Part shown: piece by piece, positions 1-9,205 of the stretch
Layout: each line of letters begins with the position of its first letter
How positions within the stretch are numbered: the stretch's first letter is position 1
Assembly (NCBI GenBank): GCA_965204295.1
Contig: OZ241973.1
Location: forward strand, 2,046,001-2,110,000
Origin: JAWKWH01 sp965204295
Lineage (GTDB): Bacteria > Pseudomonadota > Alphaproteobacteria > Rhizobiales > Rhizobiaceae
Direction of reading: 5' to 3'
Length of the DNA: 64,000 nt
The notes under the pieces: model-generated
The model's database searches: none
Told to the model about the DNA's origin: nothing
The model's input: the letters and a program-made list of their open reading frames with translations, nothing else
Translations under genes and position numbers: made by a program

Positions 1-147
1 AATGGAGTCACTATAAAATGCGTTCAGCATGATCGCGTCAGGACAAAAACATGGGAAACACGATCCGTTTCAGCCGCAAAGGCTTTAACAAGGGTGTCAA
101 CGACACGATGACATTGCGCCCGCTGCGGTCGGCCATGGCGCCCGTTA

Positions 148-687
148 TTGAAAAAGCGAGGTCCGTGGTTTTCGGGAAAACCGGGACAGGCTGGGATTCA
201 GACGGTTCGCGGAGCAGCGATAAACGGAGAAATACTCCCGCCCGGAAATCAGGATGACGAGTCCGCGGATGATGATTCCCGCGGCGGGAATTCAAACCAT
301 CTGCACATCGGGCACTTCCATTACACTGCAAACGACCTCGCCGAACTTCGGCGGATCGCCGAAACCAATCCAAAGTTGGCGGCGCAAATCGCGGAAAACG
401 CCGACAGGCGGGACAAGCGCCGGCACGCAAGTGAGCGGCTTGGAATAATCGCTTCGGTAACGATTCTGATTTCCTCTCTGATTTCCTCGATGTTGTTTGT
501 CGTCGCGATAATCTGGACGACGGATTTTTTGACCATCGTGTTCGCCGTCGCGCTGATATTGGCCGTGGCCCTGCTCATACGCGTTATCCTGACCGGCGAG
601 TGGTCGGATACGTCATGGTTCGGCAAATTGATCGACTCTCTGGCAAGAGCCCTGGGGTCGGTCGACAGCGCCAAAGACGACGACTGA
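148..687 (+). CDS. small two-helix membrane protein, DUF2335-like
   Basis: Predicted 179-residue protein of unknown function. The N-terminal half is hydrophilic and charged, with a 'DLAELRRIAETNPKLA' helix followed by a basic stretch. Two hydrophobic segments at about residues 103-122 and 127-146 are separated by a short turn, and the tail is acidic (ends SAKDDD). A charged N-terminal helix before two closely spaced membrane helices resembles the DUF2335 family of phage- and island-associated membrane proteins, but I recall that from memory and could not test it. The start here is a TTG. The N-terminal ~50 residues look poorly coding, so the true start may lie downstream. No operon partner is visible on this strand. 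Confidence 0.5.
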   Translation: MKKRGPWFSGKPGQAGIQTVRGAAINGEILPPGNQDDESADDDSRGGNSNHLHIGHFHYTANDLAELRRIAETNPKLAAQIAENADRRDKRRHASERLGIIASVTILISSLISSMLFVVAIIWTTDFLTIVFAVALILAVALLIRVILTGEWSDTSWFGKLIDSLARALGSVDSAKDDD

Positions 688-712
688 ATGTCGGATTTTC
701 CGACGCCGCCGG

Positions 713-952
713 TCAATCGGCGCTCGGCAGCCGGCGCATCGTGAACTCGATCACATCGTCAGGCCGTTCGCTCCAGCTTTCAACCGCCGTCCAGTAAGCC
801 TGTTTGGGCCAGCTTTCATACCACTCGCGCGCTTTTCGCCGCGCCTGCGGGCGTGGCAGCACGAACGTCTTGCGCACGAAACCGCCACGCCGCGAATCGC
901 GGGCGCGAACCGGCCGTTTTTTCCGCCCGTGCGGCGACGGTCCTTTCGCCAT
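713..952 (-). CDS. conserved small basic protein, unknown function
   Basis: 79-residue basic protein. The N-terminal third is Arg/Lys-rich. The C-terminal part contains 'FVLPRPQARRKAREW' and 'SWPKQAYWTAVESW', and ends in 'IEFTMRRLPSAD'. This looks like a compact, well-behaved protein rather than chance translation, and I have the impression of similar short proteins in other alphaproteobacteria. No function is known to me. It sits between a small membrane-protein gene on the other strand and the hicAB pair, about 90 bases downstream of hicB, so co-transcription with hicAB is possible but not shown. Confidence 0.55.
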   Translation of the reverse strand: MAKGPSPHGRKKRPVRARDSRRGGFVRKTFVLPRPQARRKAREWYESWPKQAYWTAVESWSERPDDVIEFTMRRLPSAD

Positions 953-1044
953 TGGCGCAGCCTCCTCGCAAACCGATGCCGGTTCGGGTTTTGCCGAGAG
1001 CCTGACCGGACCTTACATATCGGAGATCCGTTCAGGCGGGGGAC

Positions 1045-1392
1045 TTACGCCGGATGCCCGCCATGAGCCGCACGGTCCAGCACTTCCTCGGCCCACCGGT
1101 TCAGGCTCTTGCCCGACAGTTCCGCGGCCAATACGGCCTTGCGGTGCACCTCCGGGTCGACACGGAACATCACGCGGCCGGAATATGGCTTCCGCGGTTC
1201 CCTGCCGACCCTGGCGCAGGTCCCGATGTAGTCCTCGACGGCCTCGCGGAACGCTTGCTTAAGCTCTTCCACACTGTCGGCATGGAAGCCCACGCCATCG
1301 CGAATGCCGGCGATCCGGCCTGTCAGAATGCCGTCCGCATCATCGTATTCGATACGGGCGGAGTAGCCTTTGCAGGTCATGGCGTTTGTCAT
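1045..1392 (-). CDS. hicB: HicB-family antitoxin
   Basis: 115-residue antitoxin of a type II HicAB toxin-antitoxin pair. Residues 1-60 have the partial RNase H-like HicB fold: 'YSARIEYDDADGILTGRI' followed by 'SVEELKQAFREAVEDYI'. The C-terminal half (about residues 70-112) is a ribbon-helix-helix type segment, with 'GRVMFRVDPEVHRKAVLAAE' then 'GKSLNRWAEEVLDRA'. Such segments normally bind the operator of their own operon. The start overlaps the stop of the upstream hicA by four bases (ATGA), so the two are translationally coupled in toxin-first order. The second in-frame Met (residue 5) is an alternative start. Confidence 0.85.
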   Translation of the reverse strand: MTNAMTCKGYSARIEYDDADGILTGRIAGIRDGVGFHADSVEELKQAFREAVEDYIGTCARVGREPRKPYSGRVMFRVDPEVHRKAVLAAELSGKSLNRWAEEVLDRAAHGGHPA

Positions 1393-1643
1393 GGCGTGAC
1401 CCTTATCCTTTCCAAAAACGCACGGGCGGCGCGGATCTGATACCGCTTTGCTTCCCTGGCCGGATGCGGACTATGGAACGTCTCAACCTCGCCATCCTTC
1501 TCAAAGCGCACACGAGACCCGTCGCCCTCGATCACCTGCGCGCCTGCCGCGATGAGCGGCTTTTCAATCGCGGCCCACTCAATCGTTCCCGACACGGGAT
1601 CGGTGAAGACCGTGGCAAGGGTTTTGCGGTGTTTATGGTTCAC
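1389..1643 (-). CDS. hicA: HicA-family mRNA interferase toxin
   Basis: 84-residue toxin partner of the adjacent HicB. HicA proteins are small double-stranded-RNA-binding-like ribonucleases that cleave mRNA independently of the ribosome. Visible here are 'GTIEWAAIEKPLIAAGAQV', then 'GSRVRFEKDGEVETFHSPHP', which carries the His cluster where the catalytic His of the family is found, and a C-terminal helix 'QIRAARAFLERI'. It is the first gene of a two-gene operon and ends inside the hicB start codon. The pair lies in a region of IS remnants and repeats, typical for mobile toxin-antitoxin modules. Confidence 0.85.
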   Translation of the reverse strand: MNHKHRKTLATVFTDPVSGTIEWAAIEKPLIAAGAQVIEGDGSRVRFEKDGEVETFHSPHPAREAKRYQIRAARAFLERIRVTP

Positions 1644-2040
1644 AGGGGTATTTAATCAACGCTTGCAAAAACCGCAAGCATTGATGCGCAACAGTTTGAA
1701 CCCGGCATCTCAAGCGGCGCGTATGCTCACCATGCGCAGGGCGTCGTAGCCGATTGCGGCGTGACACGCGGTTCCGGGATTTTTGACACCGGGTTTCACA
1801 ACGGCGCGCCTCGCCTGCAACGCGCCGTTCAACCGCCCTTCGACACCCGTTCGAGGGCCTTGCACACCGGCATCTGTATTAGGGGCGGATTTTAGCGGTG
1901 CTGCGATTTTTTCTCCCGAATGGAAGGAGGCCCTACGGGACAGGCATGGCCGAGGGTTTGGACTTCGGAAGGTTTCGGACTTCTTGCGTGGCTGTCGTTC
2001 GTCGATTGCCACACGGAACCCTATGCCTTAAACCGATTTC
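1644..2040. other. intergenic region with one copy of a dispersed repeat
   Basis: About 400 bases without a convincing gene. It must hold the hicAB promoter near 1650-1700 and contains the first copy of an ~84-base dispersed repeat (1791-1874). An open frame on the minus strand exists only because the repeat is open; its peptide reappears at the second repeat copy and I do not treat it as a protein. Confidence 0.6.
1791..1874 (+). repeat. dispersed ~84-bp repeat, copy 1
   Basis: This stretch matches 3236-3318 in the same orientation over its full length with about eight substitutions and one single-base indel. The central part 'CCGCCCTTCGACACCCGTTC' is identical in both copies and contains an imperfect palindrome (CCCT-T-CGA ... 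TCGAGGG) able to form a hairpin. Both copies are outside genes, which suggests an intergenic repeat family or fragments of a dead element. Confidence 0.8.
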
Positions 2041-2376
2041 ATGTCGGCGGAAAGTGACAACGAAATTTATCGTCAACGGTACGAAACGTTCCGGCATTTT
2101 GATCGGATGCGGTTTCAGTTGCTTCAGATTTTGGTCGCTTTTGGCGCGGCCGTCGCATTGCTTTTCCGGTTTCGAATCACTCCCATGGAATGGTGGGCAT
2201 TTGCATTGATCGGGTTGATGCTTTTTCTGATTGGCAACGCCATGTCGAAAGTGTCGAACGGCCTGTGGAGGAACAATGAGGCGCTTCGCGACATCGCGGT
2301 CAGGATTGGTGATAATGGCGTTCCCGAATCAGTATCGAAAGAGAAAATGAATGGTTCCTTTTCCACTTCTCAATAA
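2041..2376 (+). CDS. small two-helix membrane protein, unknown function
   Basis: 111-residue protein. A charged N-terminal amphipathic helix ('ESDNEIYRQRYETFRHFDRM') is followed by two hydrophobic helices at about residues 26-42 and 50-66 and a polar tail. I do not recognise the family. The arrangement of a short cytoplasmic helix plus a TM hairpin is like many small accessory-gene membrane proteins. It ends only 11 bases before the AT-rich lipoprotein gene at 2388, whose Shine-Dalgarno overlaps the end of this gene, so the two probably form one transcript that stops at the terminator at 3008-3034. Confidence 0.55.
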   Translation: MSAESDNEIYRQRYETFRHFDRMRFQLLQILVAFGAAVALLFRFRITPMEWWAFALIGLMLFLIGNAMSKVSNGLWRNNEALRDIAVRIGDNGVPESVSKEKMNGSFSTSQ

Positions 2377-2387
2377 AGGAGAGTAAG

Positions 2388-2996
2388 ATGAATAAACTGA
2401 TAGTATTGATTGCTATCGTGTTCGGTCTTGTTTTGGCAGGATGTCAAACAGCCAAAGCTCAGAACCTGACAAAAACCGAAGCAGAATACAAGTACTTTTT
2501 TGCAGCTACTTGTACAAACTCTTCAAGTCAAGCTAATGCTGAGCTTGCAAAAGTTGCTCAGGGGACAAGATACGCTTCAATCTTCAACAGGGTCTCTCAA
2601 GAGCTTGCAAAACTTTGTGCCGAATCTCCTCAAAGCGTGCAAGCAAAAAATGAATGGCTCAAGAGACACGAAAAAATTGTTCTATGGGCAGACAACAGTG
2701 CATTCATTCCTTTTACGAGAAACAGTTCTCTAGAGAAGGAAGTTGAAGCAGTACGAATTGTAAGCTGCAGTAAGGAGATACAGGCAGCAATGAAAGAAAT
2801 GGCCCAGCTTGGAATCGCTCAAGATCCAAGCCGTGCCAAACGCATCAAACGGCGCTATGCCAAGGCGGTGCAAAAACAGAAAAAAGCATGTGAAAACACC
2901 CCAGGCGCACAGAAATTCCTTTTTGCAATTGAGGGTTTCTGGACAAATCAAATGAGATCTCTAAACCGTGCTGTAAAAAGTGCGCTTGGTATCTGA
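2388..2996 (+). CDS. AT-rich putative lipoprotein, unknown function
   Basis: 202-residue predicted lipoprotein. The signal sequence ends in the lipobox L-A-G-C with the acylated Cys at residue 19. The mature part is mostly helical and basic, with several spaced cysteines (residues about 42, 80, 126 and 168) that could form disulfides. A clear Shine-Dalgarno (AAGGAG) lies 7 bases before the ATG. The gene is visibly AT-rich, with Lys AAA and Gln CAA codons favoured, unlike its GC-rich neighbours, which indicates transfer from another source. It is immediately followed by a strong intrinsic terminator. I do not recognise a family. Confidence 0.75.
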   Translation: MNKLIVLIAIVFGLVLAGCQTAKAQNLTKTEAEYKYFFAATCTNSSSQANAELAKVAQGTRYASIFNRVSQELAKLCAESPQSVQAKNEWLKRHEKIVLWADNSAFIPFTRNSSLEKEVEAVRIVSCSKEIQAAMKEMAQLGIAQDPSRAKRIKRRYAKAVQKQKKACENTPGAQKFLFAIEGFWTNQMRSLNRAVKSALGI

Positions 2997-3007
2997 AATA
3001 CTTTTTT

Positions 3008-3034
3008 AAACCCCCACTTTTAGTGGGGGTTTTT
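3008..3034 (+). terminator. strong intrinsic terminator
   Basis: A perfect 11-base inverted repeat (AAACCCCCACT at 3008-3018, AGTGGGGGTTT at 3022-3032) with a 3-base loop runs into a T tract. It lies 12 bases after the stop of the AT-rich lipoprotein gene and belongs to that transcript. Confidence 0.9.
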
Positions 3035-3235
3035 ACTTACCCTACTAACGCATAGAATTTCCTGATCCGGAACCCTGACCACTGATTGCGACACACGATT
3101 GCCAATGCGGATGCGTGATCACAATCCATAAGTTCGACATTACCGCCGGCGATGGCCCGACCGCATTAACAGCAACTGTCCGGTGTCGGATGATCCGGGA
3201 CAGCCGAGCGGACCGGGTCCGGTTCATGCGGTTGC

Positions 3236-3318
3236 GGGTTTCACAACGGCGCGCCTTGCCTTCAATACCCGTTCAACCGCCCTTCGACACCCGTTCGAGG
3301 GTCTTTCACACCGGCATC
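3236..3318 (+). repeat. dispersed ~84-bp repeat, copy 2
   Basis: Second copy of the repeat described at 1791-1874, same orientation, one base shorter through an indel. The first ~20 bases and the central ~30 bases are identical in both copies. It lies outside genes, about 200 bases after the lipoprotein-gene terminator. Confidence 0.8.
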
Positions 3319-3563
3319 GGGACGCCCGAAAGCGGTTGTATCCCGTTCCCATAGCGAACCCGCGTATACCGTGTGTCGCACTTGGTTTGAAAATATAACC
3401 CTCACGGCATCACGATGATTGTCTACAGATTCCGGTTGAATCCTGACCCCTCTCATGCGACATACCCATCGACAGCAACGCTGTTGGCGACCCGTCATGC
3501 CGTGTGCAGGGCGAGCGTCGCGGTGACCCGGGCCTTGAGCGGCCCGGTTGCGAGCCGCCCCTG

Positions 3564-3587
3564 AAAACCGCCCTCCGGGCGGTTTTT
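3564..3587 (+). terminator. orphan bidirectional intrinsic terminator
   Basis: A perfect 10-base inverted repeat (AAAACCGCCC at 3564-3573, GGGCGGTTTT at 3577-3586) with a 3-base loop is flanked by an A run on one side and a T run on the other, so it could work in both directions. No protein gene lies directly upstream on either strand. Confidence 0.75.
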
Positions 3588-3948
3588 CCGGTTCAAAGAA
3601 CCCGGATTCCATAGTTTTCATGCAACCCCTTCGCATTCCCTTCACCCCGGTGAATCCATGTGTGCGCTCCTGTATTCGCTTCAGCAACGGACAAAAAAGA
3701 CGTTGTTTGAGGCGCCCGGTTTTTCAAGTTTTCTTGTGCAACCAGAGGAAAGGTGAAAAATCAATAGGTTAGCGACAATCCTCCCAATTGGAAGGCAGGC
3801 GCCCTCAGATCGAGAACCGGCTGCGACCGTGTTTCTCTTAGAGCAAGATGACTCTAGAGCATGAACCGAGCGGATGGGATCGATTTGGGATTCCCAATCG
3901 GCTTGAGTTGTGATTCACGCTGTCTGCCGGAACGGGAGGCTGGCAGAT

Positions 3949-4335
3949 ATGTCGAGAGTTCTTCGCCTTGATCTTCGCATTCGGGTTTTGGAGGCGGTGG
4001 CGGGAGGCGAGAGCCACCGCGATGCCGCGGCGCTCTGGCCGCATCGAAGCGCAGGCCGGACCGACCCGGTCGCTGCCGGAGGAGACGCCGGACATCACCA
4101 TCAAGGAACTGCGGCGGCGCTCATCGAACGCGGGCATTCGTCCGGCTACGGCACGGTCCGGCGCTTCTTCGAGCGATACGCGCTCACGCGCAATATTAAA
4201 GACCGCGCACACGAGCGAACATAACCGGCCGGACATTCTGAAGAGACGCCGGGGCCGGTCTTGCGCCGGAGCGCCTGGTCTTCATCGACGAAACCCGGCC
4301 GTGGCGACCGGCGATCGGGTGGAACATGACGGAAG
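3949..4335 (+). mobile_element. decayed IS630-family transposase remnant
   Basis: Fragments of an IS630-type (Tc1/mariner-like) transposase can be read only by switching frames. In order they are 'LRLDLRIRVLEAVAGGES' (helix-turn-helix start), 'RIEAQAG', 'PDITIKELR', 'ALIERGHSSGYGTVRRFFER', 'RPDILKRR' and 'RLVFIDET'. The last is the region of the second catalytic Asp in the DDE domain. Internal pieces are missing and the C-terminal third is absent, so the copy is inactive. It lies directly upstream of the sbcD-like gene, and its insertion probably replaced the native upstream region of that gene. Confidence 0.75.
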
Positions 4336-4467
4336 TCAAGGTATCGTCCAGGTCATCGCTTGCTCTCCCTGTCAATCCGCTTGTTCGCGGATATGCGAAC
4401 TGTTACGCCTTATCTCCAGGGGATCAACAGCAAAGCGGGATATGGCATTCAGGGCGGGGGCAAGCGG

Positions 4468-5694
4468 ATGATCAAGATCCTTCACACGGCGGACATTCAT
4501 CTCGATTCACCGTTGCGGTCGCTCGCGTTGCGTAACGCCGAACTGAGGGATCGGATTCAGACAGGCACACGCGCAGCGCTCACACGGATTATGGACACCG
4601 CTCTTTCCGAGGGGGCGGCTGCGCTTATGATAGCAGGCGATCTCTTCGATGGCGCAGAACGCAGCGCCCGAACGGCGGCATTCCTAACCGGACAACTGGA
4701 TCGATTGCGCGCCGGCGGGATCCGCGTTTTCTACGTCAAGGGCAACCACGACGCCGATAACCCTTTGACTGGCGAACTCAACCTGCCTGACAACGTCCAT
4801 GTCTTTGACGGCCGCGGTGGCAAGGTCCAACTTGCGGACGACATCTGGGTCCACGGCGTAAGCTTCGCCAACCGCCACGCCCGGGAGAGCTTGCTGCCGA
4901 AGTTCCATGCCCCTGTGGAGGGCGCGGTAAATATCGCGATGCTTCACACGTCCCTGGCCGGCGCAGAGGGACATGATCCCTACGCCCCTTGTTCGGTGAA
5001 CGACCTTGTCACGTCGGGATTCGACTACTGGGCGCTCGGGCATGTCCATCGTCGGCGCGTTCACTCCAAGGCGCCATGGGTCGTGATGCCGGGGACACCT
5101 CAAGGCCGCGACATCGGTGAGCCCGGATCGAAATCCGCCACGCTGTTGACCATCGGCGAAACAATCGAGATCGAAGAAGCGCCGACCTCGGTGGTGGAGT
5201 TCCTGCACGTCAAGATCGACGCCACAGATGCCGAGAGTGAAGATGCTCTGCGCGACCTGCTCAGGCAAAACCTGCGCGAAACGGCGAGTGAACTGACTTC
5301 TGACAGCGGTGTGATGCGTATCTCACTGACCGGCGGCAATCCACGCCGCTGGCAGATCCTGCGAGATCAAAACGTGTGGACGGAGTTCGCAACCCAGTGC
5401 GCCCGCGAAACGGGCAATCTGTGGCTTGACAAATTGGTGTTCAGCCTTTCGGACCACACCGCACCCGGCTACAGCGCCACGGACGAACTGGCCGAGATCA
5501 TGGAAAAAATCCGGCAAGAACCCGGATTTGCCGAAGATTGTCGCGCAGAACTTGAAAGCATCCTGGCTGAGTTGCCCGCGCGACGTCGCGGAGAATTGGC
5601 GCCGGATGAAGGAGCGATGGAGGAACTGGCGCAGCGTCTCGCTGAAACAGGCGCTCAGCGAATGCTGGCGCGAATGAAGGGTGCGACCACCTGA
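4468..5694 (+). CDS. SbcD/Mre11/YhaO-like metallophosphoesterase nuclease
   Basis: 408-residue DNA repair exonuclease subunit of the Mre11/SbcD/YhaO type. The calcineurin-like phosphoesterase motifs appear in order: D9-x-H11 in 'LHTADIHLDSP', 'AGDLFDG' (D58, D61), 'GNHD' (N93, H94), 'LHTS' (H160) and 'GHVH' (H192, H194). These bind two metal ions, normally manganese. The C-terminal ~170 residues are the capping and ATPase-contact region. I chose the ATG at 4468 because the phosphoesterase fold starts immediately after it; an upstream in-frame start would add 36 residues derived from the IS junction. Its TGA stop overlaps the ATG of the Rad50-like ATPase gene, the usual arrangement for a nuclease-ATPase pair. 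That partner is frameshifted here. Confidence 0.85.
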   Translation: MIKILHTADIHLDSPLRSLALRNAELRDRIQTGTRAALTRIMDTALSEGAAALMIAGDLFDGAERSARTAAFLTGQLDRLRAGGIRVFYVKGNHDADNPLTGELNLPDNVHVFDGRGGKVQLADDIWVHGVSFANRHARESLLPKFHAPVEGAVNIAMLHTSLAGAEGHDPYAPCSVNDLVTSGFDYWALGHVHRRRVHSKAPWVVMPGTPQGRDIGEPGSKSATLLTIGETIEIEEAPTSVVEFLHVKIDATDAESEDALRDLLRQNLRETASELTSDSGVMRISLTGGNPRRWQILRDQNVWTEFATQCARETGNLWLDKLVFSLSDHTAPGYSATDELAEIMEKIRQEPGFAEDCRAELESILAELPARRRGELAPDEGAMEELAQRLAETGAQRMLARMKGATT

Positions 5695-8600
5695 TGCGGA
5701 TCCAGCGGCTTTCCTTTGATTTCTTCGGGCGGTTCACCGGTAAGGCTTTCGACTTCGGGGAGTCTAAGAGACCTTCGGATTTCCACGTGATCTATGGGCC
5801 AAACGAGGCCGGCAAGACCACGGTGATGGAAGGCTATCTGCGACTTCTCTACGGTTTTCCACATCGCGAACCTTACGGTTTTCAACACCGGCGTCAGAAC
5901 CTTCGGATCGCCGGCGTTCTTGAACTTGACGGAGAGACGCGCAGCTTCACGCGACTACCGTCGCGCACCGGCAACCTGCGTGGCGAGGCGTGGGCAACGC
6001 TGCCTGAGACCGCCATTGCCTCCCACATGGGCGGACTGTCACTTGAGGATTATCGCAACTTGCTCTGCCTCGACGACGAAACGATCGAAAAAGGCGGCGA
6101 CGACATCGCCAACGCGCGCGGCGACATCGGTCGCTTGCTTTTTTCCGCGGCGGCCGGGGTTGCTGATTTGAATGCCGTGCTCGCGCAAGCGCAATCACAA
6201 GCCAACAATCTTTACCGAAAACGCGCCAGTTCCACCCGCGTCGCTGAGTCGAAGCGCGAACTCGGGGAGATCGATCGTCAGATCAAGGGTCTGGATGTTA
6301 GCGCCAGCGCCTGGCGCAAGTTTAAGGAGGCGCTTCAAGCGGCCGAAAACGAAGAAGCAGACGCAAGGACGGCGCGTGACGACCTTCGTGTCGAACAAGC
6401 GCAGACCGCAGCGCTTAGCCGCGCCCTGCCGAACATTGGAGAGCTCGACCGTCTCCGGGATGAGATCGCGGACTATTCGGACTATCCCGAAAGGATAGAC
6501 ATCAATTCCGAGGATCTCGTCTCGCTGAAAACGGAGCAAGGCAAAGCAGAGGCCGAGGTTCAGCGGCTGAAGGGAGAGATCGAAAAGGCCGAGAAGGAGC
6601 GTACAGACATCGTTCCGGACGAGGAGCGTTTGGCGCTGGCTGGAAGGTTGGACGACCTCGACGAACTGCGCAGCAGGATGACGACAGCCAAGCTAGATCT
6701 TCCACGACGTCGACGAGCCCACAAGGACGCAGAGGCCGATATGGCCCGCATAGCCCGGGAACTCGGCGCGCCAGAGGGCTGCGACGTAACCAGAATGGTG
6801 AAGTCGCCGGCAGACATCGCCGCGCTTGAAAGCGTGCGAGACGCGATGCGGGACGCATCGACGGCGAAGAAGACAGAGGCGCGCGAGATCGGCCGTCTGC
6901 AGACGCGAGTTATGGATGCCCGAAATGCGCACAAGGCATTGCTGGACAACGCCCCTCCCCAAACCGGCCTGCTTGAACTGCTGTCTCGGTTCGACGCAGA
7001 CACAGTCTCGGTTCGACGCAGACACACTTGCCCCCGCGGCCGCGGCCGCGAGACAAGCGGTCGCTTCCTCTGAAGAGAGTTTGCAGGATGCGCTCTCCGT
7101 CGTCGGCTGTGCCTTCGCCGTGCTGCCGGACTGCCAAGTCGATCAATCGACGGCGAAGGACCTCGCTGAACGGCATGCAGGTCTGATGGAGCAGTTCGCC
7201 CGCTCCGAAGAAACACTTGAACGCCACGAAGAAGATGTCGCCGTAAAGACTGCGAAGATCGCCAAACTCGCAGCGAGCGTCGGTGTGGCAAGCGATGAAG
7301 ATGCGCGCAACGCTCGTGATCAGCGCGACGTCCTATGGCAGGCGCATCGTGACAAACTGACCGCCGAAAGCGCAGATGCTTTCGAGCCCTCGATGAAGCA
7401 GGTGGACGACATCGAAGGAGCAAGGCTCGCGCACGCCACAAAGCTTGGCGAATTGCGGCAGCTTGAGCAAGCACTCGTGGCAGCGGAAACGCGCGAAGCA
7501 AAGACGAAGGAAAATCTCGAAAAACTCAAGCTGCAGGCCAGCCGGATCGAGGCCCGCGTTGAGGACATGGCTTCGGCAATCGGCCGGCCGAAGCTTTCGC
7601 CCGCCGGTTTCAGTGATTGGGTCGAGCGGCATGGCTTGGCCGCGGCGGCTCAGCGGCAAAAGGTCAGGCTGGTCGAACAACATCGTGCGACATTGGAACA
7701 AGCGGAATACCTGCATGAGGCTCTCCGCCCTTTGGTATCACTCGAAAACCCAACCTTCGAAGCGGCGCTGGCGGCAGCACGACGCATCGCTGAAGAGGAG
7801 CGCCGGCAACAAGACAAGCAGAATGCGGCTTCCGACACCGAGGCTGACCTGGAAGAGCAACTCCATGGTCGTCGTCCGGAGCTGGCGGCGCTGGACGAGA
7901 CTGCAGGAAAAGCGTCCGAAACTTGGGTTGATAAAGTCCAGGAGTTGTTTGGCGGGCTGCTCCCGCATAACACGCTCGCCGGCGCCTTCGGGCAGCTGCG
8001 CGATATCCGGGAACATGACGTGAAGCGCCTTCAAGCGGCGCGCCAGGTTTCTGCGATGGAACACGACCAGCGTCAGTTCGCTGACGCCATGATCACGCTC
8101 AATGTACGATACGACCTCGACGAAGATGACCCTCTCGAGGCGTTCCGCCTCCTCCGCGACGAGGCAGGACAAGCACAAGCGGACAAAATCCGGCATAATA
8201 ATCTGAGCGCGAAAATTGAAGATGATATGCAAAAGCTCCAAGACTTGGAAGCGCAGCGGCAAGACATCGACCGCCGGGTTGGCGAACTCGGCGCGCTCTT
8301 TCCCGAAACGGCGGACACAGGCACGCTCAATGCGCTGCGCATCACCGTGGTCAAAGCCCAGGATATCATTACAAAGCGCGCGCGGATAACCGATCTTGAG
8401 GGTCAGATACGCACTGAACTTTCGGTGCGCATGATCGATGAGGCGCGCACCATGCTGGAAAATGCATCGGCACCTGCCCTCGTGGCCAAGGCAAAGTCGC
8501 TTGAGGCAGATCTCGAATCTGCGGAGGCGCGCCTGTCCGCTGCAACGGTCGCACGAGCGAATGCCGCCCGCGACGTTGGCGCAGTCACCGGCAACGCGGA

Positions 8601-9135
8601 GATAGCCGAACTGGTCGAACGGCGAACCACGCTGCGGATGCAGATTGAAGAGACAATTCTCGATTACCTTGAGCGGAACTTCGGCTTGCGCCTCGCTGAA
8701 GAAGCCATCCGGCGTTATCGCGACAAGCATCGGAGCGGCATGATGGAAGCCACCGAGCGCGCGTTCTCCGAACTAACGACCGGCGCATATGAGAAGCTTC
8801 TGACGCAGCCAGACGGATCATCGGGAATCCTCCTGGCGGTCGACGCAAACGGAACACCGAAACAGATCGGCGATATGTCGAAGGGTACGAGGTTCCAACT
8901 GTATCTCGCTCTTCGCGCAGCCGCCTACGAGCAGATGGTCTCGCAAGGCGTGCAACTGCCATTCTTCTGCGACGACGTCTTCGAAACATTCGACGATGAT
9001 CGCACACGTGCCGCGTGCCGCCTGATGGAAAGGATCGGGCGAAGTGGCCAGGCCATCTATCTGACCCATCACCGCCATGTCGTCGAAATTGCGAAGGAGG
9101 TTTGCGATGCGCAGCCAATCATACACGAACTTTAG
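5694..9135 (+). pseudogene. Rad50/YhaN-like AAA ATPase, frameshifted by a 22-bp duplication
   Basis: SMC-like ATPase partner of the upstream nuclease. The N-terminal half of the ATPase head has the Walker A 'GPNEAGKT' (residues 35-42). A long coiled coil with many 'EA.RLK.EIE'-type heptads follows. The C-terminal half has the signature 'MSKGTRFQLYLALR' and the Walker B 'PFFCDDVFETFDDD'. The reading frame breaks near 7020: the first frame stops at 7073, and the rest of the protein continues in another frame to 9135. The cause is an exact tandem duplication of 22 bases at 6983-7026. Removing one copy restores one open frame of 1139 codons. As it stands the gene gives only a truncated N-terminal head plus part of the coiled coil, so the complex is probably inactive. 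Confidence 0.85.
6983..7026 (+). repeat. exact 22-bp tandem duplication causing a frameshift
   Basis: Two perfect adjacent copies of a 22-base unit beginning GTCTCGGTTCGACGC lie at 6983-7004 and 7005-7026. Since 22 is not a multiple of three, the duplication shifts the frame of the YhaN-like gene. The protein reads '..LSRFDADT' and then should continue 'LAPAAAAARQ' after one copy. Confidence 0.95.
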
Positions 9136-9205
9136 GCTGCGCCCTCATACATGAGTAGCGTTCTTTTGGGATTACCGGTTCACTTGTTTGAAAGAAGAGA
9201 GCGGC

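Larger units (their letters stand above)
3035..3948. other. gene-free stretch with repeat, terminator and IS edge
   Basis: About 900 bases with no convincing protein gene on either strand. It holds the second copy of the dispersed repeat (3236-3318), a self-complementary G/C hairpin around 3535-3550 (CCGGGCC and GGCCCGG arms), and a perfect terminator at 3564-3587. Its right end (about 3840-3945) probably belongs to the IS630-type element, because the transposase remnant starts directly after it. A transcript ending at the terminator would have to be a non-coding RNA or a dead gene. Confidence 0.5.

Noticed and set aside
1710..2012. 100-residue minus-strand protein sharing a peptide with another frame at 3262-3687
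   Set aside because: The shared peptide comes only from the dispersed DNA repeat; neither frame has an RBS or protein-like composition elsewhere.
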